Below are positions 55,801-63,028 of a DNA stretch of 64,000 nt, piece by piece (within the stretch, counting starts at the first letter, position 1; each line of letters starts with the position of its first letter). Both the position numbers and the translations under genes were made by a program. The notes under the pieces are model-generated. The model ran no database searches, was not told where the DNA came from, and worked only from the letters and a program-made list of their open reading frames with translations. The stretch is from Gammaproteobacteria bacterium HGW-Gammaproteobacteria-13 (lineage in GTDB: Bacteria > Pseudomonadota > Gammaproteobacteria > Pseudomonadales > Pseudomonadaceae). The DNA is taken from NCBI GenBank assembly GCA_002840155.1, contig PGZH01000012.1:142179-206178 (forward strand), read 5' to 3'.

Positions 55801-58128
55801 GCGTTGACGTTCATCGAGCAGCGCCTGTTTGTGCGCCTCGAAGGTTTCCAGCAGCTCTTCGCGCTTGGCCAGAATGTCACTGAGGAACTGCTCCTGATCG
55901 CCGAACTGGCTCTCCAGCTCTTCCAGCTGCACCAGCAGGCGCGACAACTGTTCGTCGCAGCGCTCCGGGTCCTGGGCCATGGCCAGGGCATTGGTGATGC
56001 CCTGGCTGAACAGTTTGAACTGGGCGCCGAACTGCGCCACGGTTTCTGCCGAGCCCAGGCCCTTGCGCCGTTGTTCGGCGCGGGCCTTGGCCTGGTTGAG
56101 ACGGGCATAGACTTCGGAAATCGACTCGACGATCTCGGTACGCTGGGTGGCGTCGTCGATTGGCAGCGAGGCCATCAGGCTGGAGAGCATATCCAGATTG
56201 CCGGCCATGGCCTGCAGCGCTACCAGCGGTTCGTTCAATTGGCTGACGGTCTCGGCTTTCTGCGCCTGGGCGTCGAGCTGGGCCAGCTGCAGCACATAGG
56301 GTTCCAGCGCGGCCTTGCTGGCCAAAAAACCCGAGGTGGCGGCCGCGACTTGCTCCTGGGCGGCAAGCAGCTCGGTTTCCATGGCGTCGATACGCGCCAC
56401 ATCGATATAGCGGTAATCACGAATGGTCAGCAGTTGGCCGCGCAGGGCATTGATGCCATTGAGCGCGTCGACGAAGTGCTGCACCTCATCCCAGCTATCG
56501 ATCAGCAGGCCGGACAGCAGCGCCTGCTGGCGGGTTTCCGCTTCGGCCATGGCGCGGGCCGATTGCTGACGAATGCTCTCGACCTTCTCGAACTCGTCGA
56601 GCACCAGCTCGCCGGTGGCGGCGATCTCGCGCAGCAGCGGCGCCATGCCCTGGCACTGGGCATCGCCCAGCCAGTGGTAGACGTCGAACAGACGGCGGGT
56701 GTTCTGGCACAGCTGGGTATAGCGCTGCACCGAGACTTCCGGGGTTTCAATCTCGCGACTAAGGCCCAGCAGATCGGAGACGCCGCGTACCAGTTCGGCA
56801 TTGCCGATGCGCCCGAAGAAGCCACTGCGCACCGGTTGGCGAGCGGCGAAGTCGTCGCTGCAGAACGGCGTCTGCCAGATCTGCATCGGATGAATGCGCG
56901 TGGGCTCAGTGCCTTCGGCGGCAAAGATAACCATGCGCCCGTCTTCCAGGCGCGCGTAGCCGTGGCCGAAGATCGGGTTGTGCAGCTGACGGTTGATCAT
57001 GTTGTAGGTGAACAGCGCCGAACGGCCTTCTTCCGGGTGGTAGAAGATGTACTGCACATCCTCGCCATTGGGCGAACGTACCGCGCGCTTGAAGCGCATG
57101 CCGGCCATGGGCTGCTCGAACGCCTTGGACTCGCCATTCTGCAGGTAGTAGCCGCCGGGGAAGATGATGCCGTGGTCTTCCGGCAGCTGCACGCAAGCCA
57201 GGCCAATAGCGTCGATACGCTCGACCTTGCGCGTCAGGCTGTTGAAAACCAGGTAGCGCCACTGCTCTTCGCGGTACGGCAGGATTTTCAGCAGGATCAG
57301 GCTGCCGAGCTTGGCGTACTCGATCTGCGCATCGTCCAGCGACTGGGTCTTGTCCAGCACCGCTTCGCGGTAGATGCCCAGGCCGTCTTCGGTGTTGTTC
57401 TCGACCTTGACCGTGAGGTCGCCGCCGATGGTCTCGACGAAGATGGTGTCGAGGATATTCATATGCGGATGGCGGCCGTTGACTACCATCTCGCGGGAGG
57501 TTTTCTGCCATTCAAAATCGAAGGGCTCAGGCAGCGCTATATCGCGCTCGCCGCGGTTATCGATATAGCGAACTTCTTTGCCATCGAGGGAGATCGACCA
57601 GCGGAACACCCGGATATCACTGATCCGCTCACCGATCTGGAAGCTGGCCAGCAGCTTGCCGTCGCGCACCAGCAGTTGCAGCAAGCGGGTGTTCTTGTAA
57701 TAGGTGTAAAGCTCATTGAAGTCGTTAACGAAGCTGCTCTGGCCGAGAAAGCTGTCGGCCAGCGCCACGCTCTCGGCTTCATAGCCTTCGTCCTGCTCGC
57801 TCAGGCGATACAGGGAGAACACGTCCTCGACGCGGGTTTCCTTTTTCAGGCCGAGGAACACGTTGTAGCCGAACAGCAGGTTCTCGCCGACCTGAACGAT
57901 ATCGCGGGCCGTGCAGTTGTTCTCGGTACGGATGCGTACCCGCCCGACCACTTCCATCTGGCTGCTGCCGAACTCCTGCAAGCGCTGAGCGTTCAGCGCC
58001 TCGGTGGTCTGGCGCAGGCGCAGGCCTTGCTCCTGCAGGCGCTTGTGCAGCACCTCGTAGGCACCGCCTTCGGCGACGGCCTTGTCCAATACATCCTGTG
58101 GTTGGGCTACGGCTGGAGCATCCGACAT
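52870..58128 (-). CDS. Giant AAA+ 'DNA repair ATPase' (DUF3686), 1752 residues
   Basis: Residues 1 to about 450 match the DUF3686/DNA-repair-ATPase N-terminal domain (FGSSQMEVVGRVRIRTENNC, NILDTIFVETIGGDLTVKVE). Residues 500-900 are a long helical, Gln/Leu-rich, coiled-coil-like part. An AAA+ module follows, with Walker A LISPPGYGKTTLMEY (Lys1303), Walker B NVMLYLDDIQHTHPEF (Asp1365-Asp1366) and sensor-1-like KFCVIMSGNPYTESGDVFKI. A helical tail ends the protein. There is no membrane segment. The 'DNA repair' name is inherited from automatic annotation; activity is not known. AGGAAG precedes the ATG. It follows the TerB-like gene after a 100-base gap that holds a hairpin. Confidence 0.9.
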   Translation of the reverse strand: MSDAPAVAQPQDVLDKAVAEGGAYEVLHKRLQEQGLRLRQTTEALNAQRLQEFGSSQMEVVGRVRIRTENNCTARDIVQVGENLLFGYNVFLGLKKETRVEDVFSLYRLSEQDEGYEAESVALADSFLGQSSFVNDFNELYTYYKNTRLLQLLVRDGKLLASFQIGERISDIRVFRWSISLDGKEVRYIDNRGERDIALPEPFDFEWQKTSREMVVNGRHPHMNILDTIFVETIGGDLTVKVENNTEDGLGIYREAVLDKTQSLDDAQIEYAKLGSLILLKILPYREEQWRYLVFNSLTRKVERIDAIGLACVQLPEDHGIIFPGGYYLQNGESKAFEQPMAGMRFKRAVRSPNGEDVQYIFYHPEEGRSALFTYNMINRQLHNPIFGHGYARLEDGRMVIFAAEGTEPTRIHPMQIWQTPFCSDDFAARQPVRSGFFGRIGNAELVRGVSDLLGLSREIETPEVSVQRYTQLCQNTRRLFDVYHWLGDAQCQGMAPLLREIAATGELVLDEFEKVESIRQQSARAMAEAETRQQALLSGLLIDSWDEVQHFVDALNGINALRGQLLTIRDYRYIDVARIDAMETELLAAQEQVAAATSGFLASKAALEPYVLQLAQLDAQAQKAETVSQLNEPLVALQAMAGNLDMLSSLMASLPIDDATQRTEIVESISEVYARLNQAKARAEQRRKGLGSAETVAQFGAQFKLFSQGITNALAMAQDPERCDEQLSRLLVQLEELESQFGDQEQFLSDILAKREELLETFEAHKQALLDERQRKAQGLLDAARRILESLGRRTARLTQPDELNAFFASDPLILKLRELAERLRELKDSVKAEDVESRLKAARDQAVRSLRDKSELFEEGGNVIKLGPRHRFSVNTQELDLTLMPRGDQLYLHLTGTEFLEPLRNDELEALRDYWQVSLESESATLYRAEYLAGEVLAAADAGRDGLSLDLLKQQLAQPEALIKSIRDFAAPRYKEGYEKGIHDHDAALILTQLLPLRDSAGLLSYGALPRGFASFFWSQVQRRDEAKQWPQRARSARHIQQLFGQRDSLLQLQAEIAAAMAGYSAQQDISLTQATLEEAAEYLVQELAAERIEFVFSKYARELLAGLQARLQTAHIWDVYQQTLTQLHDRPAAQWALVENWLRGLCAADEFAALSSAYVPEAVALSLLAEDVPKRITEVDLRFTAKELMGEHPRISERQLVLAVDDFFARLRVHREQFLPGLQRYQALRQEVVAREREALRLNEFKPKPLSSFVRNKLINDVYLGVIGDNLAKQMGTAGENRRSDLSGLLMLISPPGYGKTTLMEYVAHRLGLIFMKINGPALGHEVRSLDPAQAPDATSRQELEKLNLALEMGNNVMLYLDDIQHTHPEFLQKFISLCDGTRRIEGVWKGRTRTYDMRGRKFCVIMSGNPYTESGDVFKIPDMLANRADIYNLGDTLGGMQEAFALSYIENGLTSNPVLAPLATREMADVYRFVAKAEGKPFSANELSHSYSGAEINEIVTTLQRLMQVRDVVGRVNQQYIASAAQADQYRTEPPFKLQGSYRNMNKMAEKISSVMNDSEVLQLIADHYQGESQLLTTGAEENLLKLAELRGNMTDVQAERWAQIKRDFMRNKAMGGSDTDVGGRVVAQLNDLVEGVRGLAKLAPGEQPAAPTIPWAELLVGLDNLGKLRPQVEVITPPQPAVQKVLESLADSLQNSFLPLIHAMDKKIDIDLRTHNRMLEISTQLRDLGEQLGHEQRLGGDSESKTP

Positions 58129-58178
58129 CGTGGTCTTCCTGAATCTGCGCTGTCTGCTAGCAAGGTGGGATGAGACTA

Positions 58179-58200
58179 GGGGCCGGCTTCAGCCGGCCCC
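58179..58200 (-). promoter_or_regulatory. Intercistronic GC hairpin before the giant ATPase gene
   Basis: GGGGCCGGCT and AGCCGGCCCC form a perfect 10-bp stem with a two-base turn. No T-run follows on the minus strand, so it is more likely an RNA-stability or attenuation element setting the ratio of ATPase to upstream products than a full terminator. Confidence 0.6.
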
Positions 58201-58228
58201 AAAGGCGAAGCACATGGCTTTACCTTTT

Positions 58229-58468
58229 TTATGCACCAATCTTTTGGGCTATTTCGGCAAGTTTGTCGCGCATCGCCTGATCGAGCTCTTCGGGTTTGAT
58301 ATGAGCAATGATCTTCTTCAGCACGCGAATCTCATTGTCATCAATCACCCCGTCACGCTCGGCAATATTCAGCAGCGCACCCAATTCCTGCACATCCAGA
58401 CGGCCGTCATTGGCAAAGCACTGAATCGAGCGAAACGACATTTCCAGATAATCCCGTGGTTCCGACAT
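58229..58468 (-). CDS. Small TerB-like protein in the flotillin/ATPase operon
   Basis: A 79-residue acidic helical protein. FANDGRLDVQELGALLNIAE and RDGVIDDNEIRVLKKIIAHI form two EF-hand-like/TerB-type helical units, with Asp residues placed as in TerB metal-binding sites. The best guess is a stand-alone TerB-fold domain; the assignment is by pattern only. It is the sixth-ranked member of the operon from the 5' side, between flotillin and the ATPase. In ter systems TerB links membrane and metal/stress sensing to AAA+ partners. Confidence 0.75.
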   Translation of the reverse strand: MSEPRDYLEMSFRSIQCFANDGRLDVQELGALLNIAERDGVIDDNEIRVLKKIIAHIKPEELDQAMRDKLAEIAQKIGA

Positions 58469-58506
58469 AAGACTTCCTAATTAGAGATAAACGGGCCATT
58501 CAAGGA

Positions 58507-58522
58507 GTTGGCTTTCGCCAAC
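58507..58522 (-). promoter_or_regulatory. Short intercistronic hairpin after flotillin
   Basis: GTTGGC and GCCAAC pair around TTTC in the 114-base gap between the flotillin and TerB-like genes. It is small and without a T-tract; a modest processing or attenuation role is possible. Confidence 0.4.
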
Positions 58523-58582
58523 CCCAAGAGAACGTCCAACTTATTGGTAAGACGCTAGCTTTCTGCCGTTACCGGCATGCAC

Positions 58583-60628
58583 TTAGCTTTCGCTGCTATC
58601 CACTGCCGCCGGCGTTTTGCTTTCGCTGACACGACCATTCAGCAGACGGGCCAACACGTCCTGCACCACCGGGCTCTTGCCAACCACGCCCTCGATGGCT
58701 TTGCCCACCGACAGCGACTTGGCGAAAGAATTGAAGAAGTCACCTTCACCGCCGACGATCTCGATCTTCGCCTTGGACAGCGCCGCCGAGAGCACTTCGG
58801 CCTGATCCTTAGCGATTTCCTTGTTGGCGGCGATAGCAGCCATGGCTTCATCGAAGTTCGCCTCCAGCTGCATGCGGAACTCCTCGTGCTGACGCGCGTT
58901 GTCGCTGAGCGCATCGAGAGCACCGAACTTCTTGCCCAGACCTTCGGCCTCGGCATTCAGACGCTCCAGCAACACATGGGCTTCGGCCATACCCAGATCC
59001 TGGGTGGCTTTGGCCTTGGCCGCACCGAGCTGCTCTTCGCCGCGCGCCTGGGCGCCGAGTTTCTCTTCCAGCACCTTGGCGTCGGCCAGACCGTCTTTTT
59101 CCTTGGCGGCAGCCTTGGCTTCGGTCACCCGCGCCTCGGCCATGCCCTTCTCCTGGTCGCCCTTGGCCGCAGCAATCAGTTGTTCGGCATGCACACGGGC
59201 TTCGGCCAGGCCTTCCTTCTCCTTAGCTGCGGCGGTGACTTCACGCACCCGCGCATCGGCCAGACCAGGCGCAGCGCGCTCGGCCTCGATACCTTCGGCC
59301 ATTTTCTTCTTGGCTTCGGCCTGCTTGGCAGCGGCTTCCAACTCGGCCTGAGCGAGATTGTTGATTTCCACCGCTTTGTGCTGGGAACGGGTTTCGTCGG
59401 CTTCGGCCTGTTTGACCTGGCGCACCAACTCCTGCTCGGCTTCGGCCTGGGCATTGAGCACCATGACCTGCTTGGCACGGTCGGCTTCGGACACTTCACG
59501 CACTTCCTTGATGCGTTCTTCTTCCTGAGCCACGGTCTTCTCGACCGCTACGCGCTCGCGGATCACCCCGGCAATATTCTTGCGTTCAACTTCCAGGGCT
59601 TTCTCTTTCTCGATGCGCTGCAGCTCGACTTCACGCTCGCGGGAGACGATTTCCAGGTCCTTGGCGCGGGTGACTTTTTCCACCTCGATCACCACCGCAC
59701 GCTGGCGGTTCTGCTGCGCCACTTCGACTTCGCGCTGATGGTTCTCGGCGCGAATATCCAGCTCCTGCTGAGTGTGGATACGGGCCTGCTCGGACTTCAG
59801 GCGCTCTTCTTCCTGCACCTTGAGGGTTTCGGCCTGCTCGCGGGCGCGGATGGTTTCGATCTCGCGCTTCTGCCGAGCAACCGCATCGGCTTCCTGGCGT
59901 TCCAGGGACAGCGTGGCCTCACGGGTTTCAACGTTCTTTTTCTTGATCGCCAGCTCTTCGTTGCGCTCCAGCTCGTTGGTGATGACGTTCTGTGCGGCGG
60001 TCAGTTCGGTGATCTTGCGGATGCCCTGGGCATCGAGAATATTGCTTGGGTCCAGCGACGCCTTGGAGGTTTGCTCCAAATAATCGATGGCCACGTCTTC
60101 CAGCACATAGCCGTTAAGGTCGTTGCCGATCACCTCAACGATACGGTCACGAAATTCTTGGCGATTTTCGAACAGCTGAACGAAGTCGAACTGCTTACCA
60201 ACGGTCTTCAGCGCTTCGGAGAACTTGGCGTTGAACAGCTCATTGACCGCTGAACGGTCAGACGCGCGCTCCACGCCGATGGCCTTGGCCACTTTGAGCA
60301 CGTCCTGCTGGGTTTCGTTAACCCGCAGATAGAAGGCCACGGTGATGTCGGCGCGCATATTGTCGCGGCATATCAGCCCGTCTTTGGCACGGCGGTCCAC
60401 TTCCAGGGTGATCAAGGAGATCTTCATAAACTCCTTGAGGTTGATCACCGGGTATACCAGGGCACCGGTGAAATGCACCTTGGGCGTCGACGACATGTCG
60501 TTGACGATCAGCGCAGTGCCCTGCGGCACCTTGATATAGAAGGCTTTGAACAGGACGAAAAAGCCAAAAATAACCAGGAAAAACAGACCTACACCGGTCA
60601 GAAAAGGCATTAGCAGCTCGAGGCTCAT
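58583..60628 (-). CDS. Flotillin-family (YqiK-like) SPFH membrane protein
   Basis: A 681-residue flotillin. One N-terminal transmembrane helix (LTGVGLFFLVIFGFFVLFKA) is followed by an SPFH/Band-7 domain (about 35-230; VPQGTALIVNDMSSTPKVHF, GLICRDNMRADITVAFYLRV), then a very long Ala/Glu/Lys-rich coiled coil (about 230-560). Repeated blocks such as AEARV and AAAKEK(D/E)GLA(D/E)A recur several times. Flotillins form large ring or cage scaffolds in membrane microdomains. Paired with the YqiJ-like gene upstream, as yqiJ-yqiK in E. coli. AAGGAG lies ten bases before the ATG at 60628. Confidence 0.93.
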   Translation of the reverse strand: MSLELLMPFLTGVGLFFLVIFGFFVLFKAFYIKVPQGTALIVNDMSSTPKVHFTGALVYPVINLKEFMKISLITLEVDRRAKDGLICRDNMRADITVAFYLRVNETQQDVLKVAKAIGVERASDRSAVNELFNAKFSEALKTVGKQFDFVQLFENRQEFRDRIVEVIGNDLNGYVLEDVAIDYLEQTSKASLDPSNILDAQGIRKITELTAAQNVITNELERNEELAIKKKNVETREATLSLERQEADAVARQKREIETIRAREQAETLKVQEEERLKSEQARIHTQQELDIRAENHQREVEVAQQNRQRAVVIEVEKVTRAKDLEIVSREREVELQRIEKEKALEVERKNIAGVIRERVAVEKTVAQEEERIKEVREVSEADRAKQVMVLNAQAEAEQELVRQVKQAEADETRSQHKAVEINNLAQAELEAAAKQAEAKKKMAEGIEAERAAPGLADARVREVTAAAKEKEGLAEARVHAEQLIAAAKGDQEKGMAEARVTEAKAAAKEKDGLADAKVLEEKLGAQARGEEQLGAAKAKATQDLGMAEAHVLLERLNAEAEGLGKKFGALDALSDNARQHEEFRMQLEANFDEAMAAIAANKEIAKDQAEVLSAALSKAKIEIVGGEGDFFNSFAKSLSVGKAIEGVVGKSPVVQDVLARLLNGRVSESKTPAAVDSSES

Positions 60629-60655
60629 TACAATCAATCTCCTTTGATAAACGGG

Positions 60656-61300
60656 CTAGATGCCCTTGAACTCGTCTTCGGTAATCACCCGATAGGCGTG
60701 TTCGGCCTCCAGGTACTCCAGCAACACCACACGGTCGCCACGTTTGAATCCCTGCGCCTCATCGGCACGTACACGCAAATTCAGCCCGGCACCGCCATCT
60801 TCAAGCGTCGCCTCACCCTGCGTGGACGTTATCCGACCACTGCGCACGATGGCCACCTGCCCGAGTACGGACTTGCTGCTGGTGGCCTCCAGCTTGAGAA
60901 ACAGCGGACGCAAGGGCCGCACCAACAGGCTCACCACGGGCACCACGGCGATCAACGCAGCGGCGATCACCAGCAAACCCAGGGGGTAACGCAAAATGCC
61001 CAAAGGCAGAAAGCGCAACAAGAACAGCTCGGCGAAATAGCAGAGGAACCAGGCAAAAAAGAACAGCAGGGTGAGAATCAACGTCACCGGCACGCCATTG
61101 AGGCCCAGCTTGAGTAACAAACCGGCCAGGCCTTCGGGCTGCAACGCGTGGTTTTCCAGCGACGGGTCGACTTCGATATCCAACAGATCGACATCGACAA
61201 TCCCCATGGCGGCGACCAGCCAATACAGAATCGCCACGCAGAGTGCAAAACTGAGCAGCACCACGGGAAACGACAGCGCGGTCTGTATAAATAGCTCCAT
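60656..61300 (-). CDS. YqiJ-like (DUF1449) OB-fold membrane protein, NfeD relative
   Basis: A 214-residue membrane protein. Helices are at about 8-32 (FPVVLLSFALCVAILYWLVA), 73-95 and 100-125. A cytoplasmic or periplasmic OB-fold tail (about 140-214; SVLGQVAIVRSGRITSTQGE, KRGDRVVLLEYLEAEHAYRV) follows. NfeD/YqiJ proteins are the standard genomic partner of flotillins, and the OB domain is thought to bind them. It lies 27 bases before the flotillin start, so it is co-translated in practice. Family-level role only. Confidence 0.88.
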   Translation of the reverse strand: MELFIQTALSFPVVLLSFALCVAILYWLVAAMGIVDVDLLDIEVDPSLENHALQPEGLAGLLLKLGLNGVPVTLILTLLFFFAWFLCYFAELFLLRFLPLGILRYPLGLLVIAAALIAVVPVVSLLVRPLRPLFLKLEATSSKSVLGQVAIVRSGRITSTQGEATLEDGGAGLNLRVRADEAQGFKRGDRVVLLEYLEAEHAYRVITEDEFKGI

Positions 61301-61356
61301 CTTTTTTACATCCTGCTAGTCGAAGAAGCGGGAGCCGCAGCCCCCGCATTGGCCGT

Positions 61357-62058
61357 TTAGGCTTCTGGTTTGGCCTTACTCTTCAGACGTGCCAGCACGC
61401 TGTCAGCACTGGCGTTATCCGGCACGATGCCGGCAGCCCGCAGTTTGACCTCCAGGGCGTCATCCGGCGCGCTGGTGGCGGCCAGCTCTGCATTGGCTTC
61501 CATCATGGCTGCACGCTCGGCCTGCTTGAGCTTGATGCGCTCCAACGATTCGACGGCGGTATGCAACTTGGCCTGCGAGCCGCCATAGCGCTGCGCCACG
61601 GCCATCTGCGCTTTCTGCACGCTCTCCGTGGCCTTGACCGTATCGACCTGTTGCTTCAGGCGCTTGATATGCCCTTCCGCCTGCGTCACGGCTTTACGCA
61701 ACTGCGCCACACTGGCAGCGAAACCATCGGCCTGTTCGCGGTCGCTGGCCTGTTCGGTTTCCAGGTTGGCGATCTTCTCGGCAACCTCCTTGGCCAGGGT
61801 TTCATTGCCTGCATCCAGAGCCTTGAGCGCGTACTGCTCATACTCGGCGATCTTCGCCGTGCTCTTGCCCAGTCGATCACTGGCCAGCTTCTGTTTGGCC
61901 ATGATTTCGGCCAAGGCTTCCTTGGACTTGCGCAGCTCTAGATCAGCATCGCGAATCTCCTGATCGAGAATACGCAGCGCCTGACCGTCAACCACAGCCT
62001 CACCCACTTCATTGGCGCCGCCACGCAGCGCCGTCAGCAATTTGCTCCAGACGTTCAT
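61357..62058 (-). CDS. PspA/IM30-family protein (YjfJ-like)
   Basis: A 233-residue PspA/IM30 coiled-coil protein (PF04012). The N-terminus MNVWSKLLTALRGGANEVGE can form the membrane-inserting amphipathic helix. Long helices follow (LRILDQEIRDADLELRKSKE, EQASDREQADGFAASVAQLR). ESCRT-III-like PspA proteins coat and repair stressed membranes. Lacking PspF/PspBC neighbours, it belongs to the YjfJ-like branch found beside DUF2170 rather than the classical psp operon. AAGGAG lies seven bases before the ATG at 62058. The DUF2170 gene ends four bases upstream of this start. Confidence 0.92.
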   Translation of the reverse strand: MNVWSKLLTALRGGANEVGEAVVDGQALRILDQEIRDADLELRKSKEALAEIMAKQKLASDRLGKSTAKIAEYEQYALKALDAGNETLAKEVAEKIANLETEQASDREQADGFAASVAQLRKAVTQAEGHIKRLKQQVDTVKATESVQKAQMAVAQRYGGSQAKLHTAVESLERIKLKQAERAAMMEANAELAATSAPDDALEVKLRAAGIVPDNASADSVLARLKSKAKPEA

Positions 62059-62062
62059 AGCA

Positions 62063-62692
62063 TCACTCCTTAGCGTCAGCCTTGAGGAAGCCTTCATAGG
62101 CTTCGGTGGCCTTGATCACGTTGTCGGCCAGCAATTCAATCTCGAACACCACATCGGTCAAGGTCGACGCCGAGCTCAGCGCACCAAACATGGTGTAGCA
62201 AGGCTGACCGTCCGGCAGGGTTTCCAGACCGATAGAGGACAGTGGAAACAGCTTGTGGGTACGCAGCACCTGCTCGTTGAACGCCGCACTGTCGCGCACA
62301 TCGGCGGCAGGCCAAAGCAGGCCCTCGACCACGATCTGTTCGCCAAATACGGCGACAAACAACGGCAGATCGCCATAGTCGTGCATGGTCACGTGCAAGC
62401 TGGCATCCGAGCTCTGAATCAGCTCGATGCTCGCCTGCCCGCCCTTGAATAGCTCAACAGCCGACAGTGCATCGTATAAAGCCTGTGCAGTCCAAACCTG
62501 CGGCATGCTCATACCCTCCTCCTTTTCCATTGAAGCCAGCTTTACTGAGTGCGGCTGGCGAAGTTTCCGCTCGAACGCCATAAGCAGCGGGGCATGCTCT
62601 GGCAGTATCCAGATCTCTTTTTTCACCAATCCCTGCTCGCGCAGACGCTGGCGGAAAAGACGCTGGTAATGGGCTGATGATTTGCTTTCCAT
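62063..62692 (-). CDS. DUF2170 (YjfI-like) protein, first gene of the stress operon
   Basis: A 209-residue protein. A basic N-terminal segment (AHYQRLFRQRLREQGLVKKE) is followed by the DUF2170 domain (PF09938; about 60-205; QALYDALSAVELFKGGQASI, HDYGDLPLFVAVFGEQIVVE). YjfI of E. coli is encoded directly before the PspA paralogue YjfJ, the same order as here. The basic arm with WILPEHAPLLMAFERKLR may bind nucleic acid, but this is a guess. It is the promoter-proximal gene of the minus-strand set that runs to the PLD-like gene. Confidence 0.9.
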   Translation of the reverse strand: MESKSSAHYQRLFRQRLREQGLVKKEIWILPEHAPLLMAFERKLRQPHSVKLASMEKEEGMSMPQVWTAQALYDALSAVELFKGGQASIELIQSSDASLHVTMHDYGDLPLFVAVFGEQIVVEGLLWPAADVRDSAAFNEQVLRTHKLFPLSSIGLETLPDGQPCYTMFGALSSASTLTDVVFEIELLADNVIKATEAYEGFLKADAKE

Positions 62693-63028
62693 GGACGCAG
62701 ACTAGACCTACACATGTAACGAATCAACACATCACATGTAATATTTTAAAACGTATGTTTGTTGATTTTCAGGCAAGCAAAAGCGAGCCGCTCAAAAGCA
62801 GCGCCACAGAGAACACACAGGGAAAAGTCGCAGGAGGGGAACCATCCAGGGCCAGCAATACCGAGCATCCGTTCGTGGCAGCAATTTAACGCCATATCAG
62901 CTGCCAACTAAACAGCTAAATCTGCCAACCCCATCGCAGCCGCAGCGGCCGATAGCGAGCATTGAAATATGACGCAGCACCTCACAATCGAATAGCCTTG
63001 GCCAGCCTAACGCCCAACGGAAGCCCTT
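62693..63028. promoter_or_regulatory. Divergent regulatory region with two CACATGTAA direct repeats
   Basis: 336 bases, AT-rich near 62710-62770. CACATGTAA occurs at 62711-62719 and again at 62733-62741, exactly 22 bp apart (about two helical turns) and so on one face of the DNA. On the minus strand CTGAAA (62790s) and TTAAAA/TAAAAT (62740s-62760s) could be -35/-10 boxes of the stress operon, placing the repeats at or just downstream of the start site. On the plus strand GGAAG precedes the CoA-transferase ATG. I see no -24/-12 (sigma54) promoter of the classical psp type. Confidence 0.5.

Noticed and set aside
54718..58173. An 1151-codon open frame opposite the giant ATPase
   Set aside because: The minus-strand protein has Walker motifs and family domains, while the plus-strand frame has none and no ribosome site. 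It arises from codon bias.
62677..62889. A 70-codon plus-strand frame upstream of the CoA-transferase
   Set aside because: It overlaps the start of the DUF2170 gene and the regulatory region, and lacks a ribosome site and family likeness.
62693..63028. Classical sigma54 / PspF-type promoter before the PspA gene set
   Set aside because: No GG-N10-GC pair of the -24/-12 type was found on the minus strand, and no pspF gene is present.
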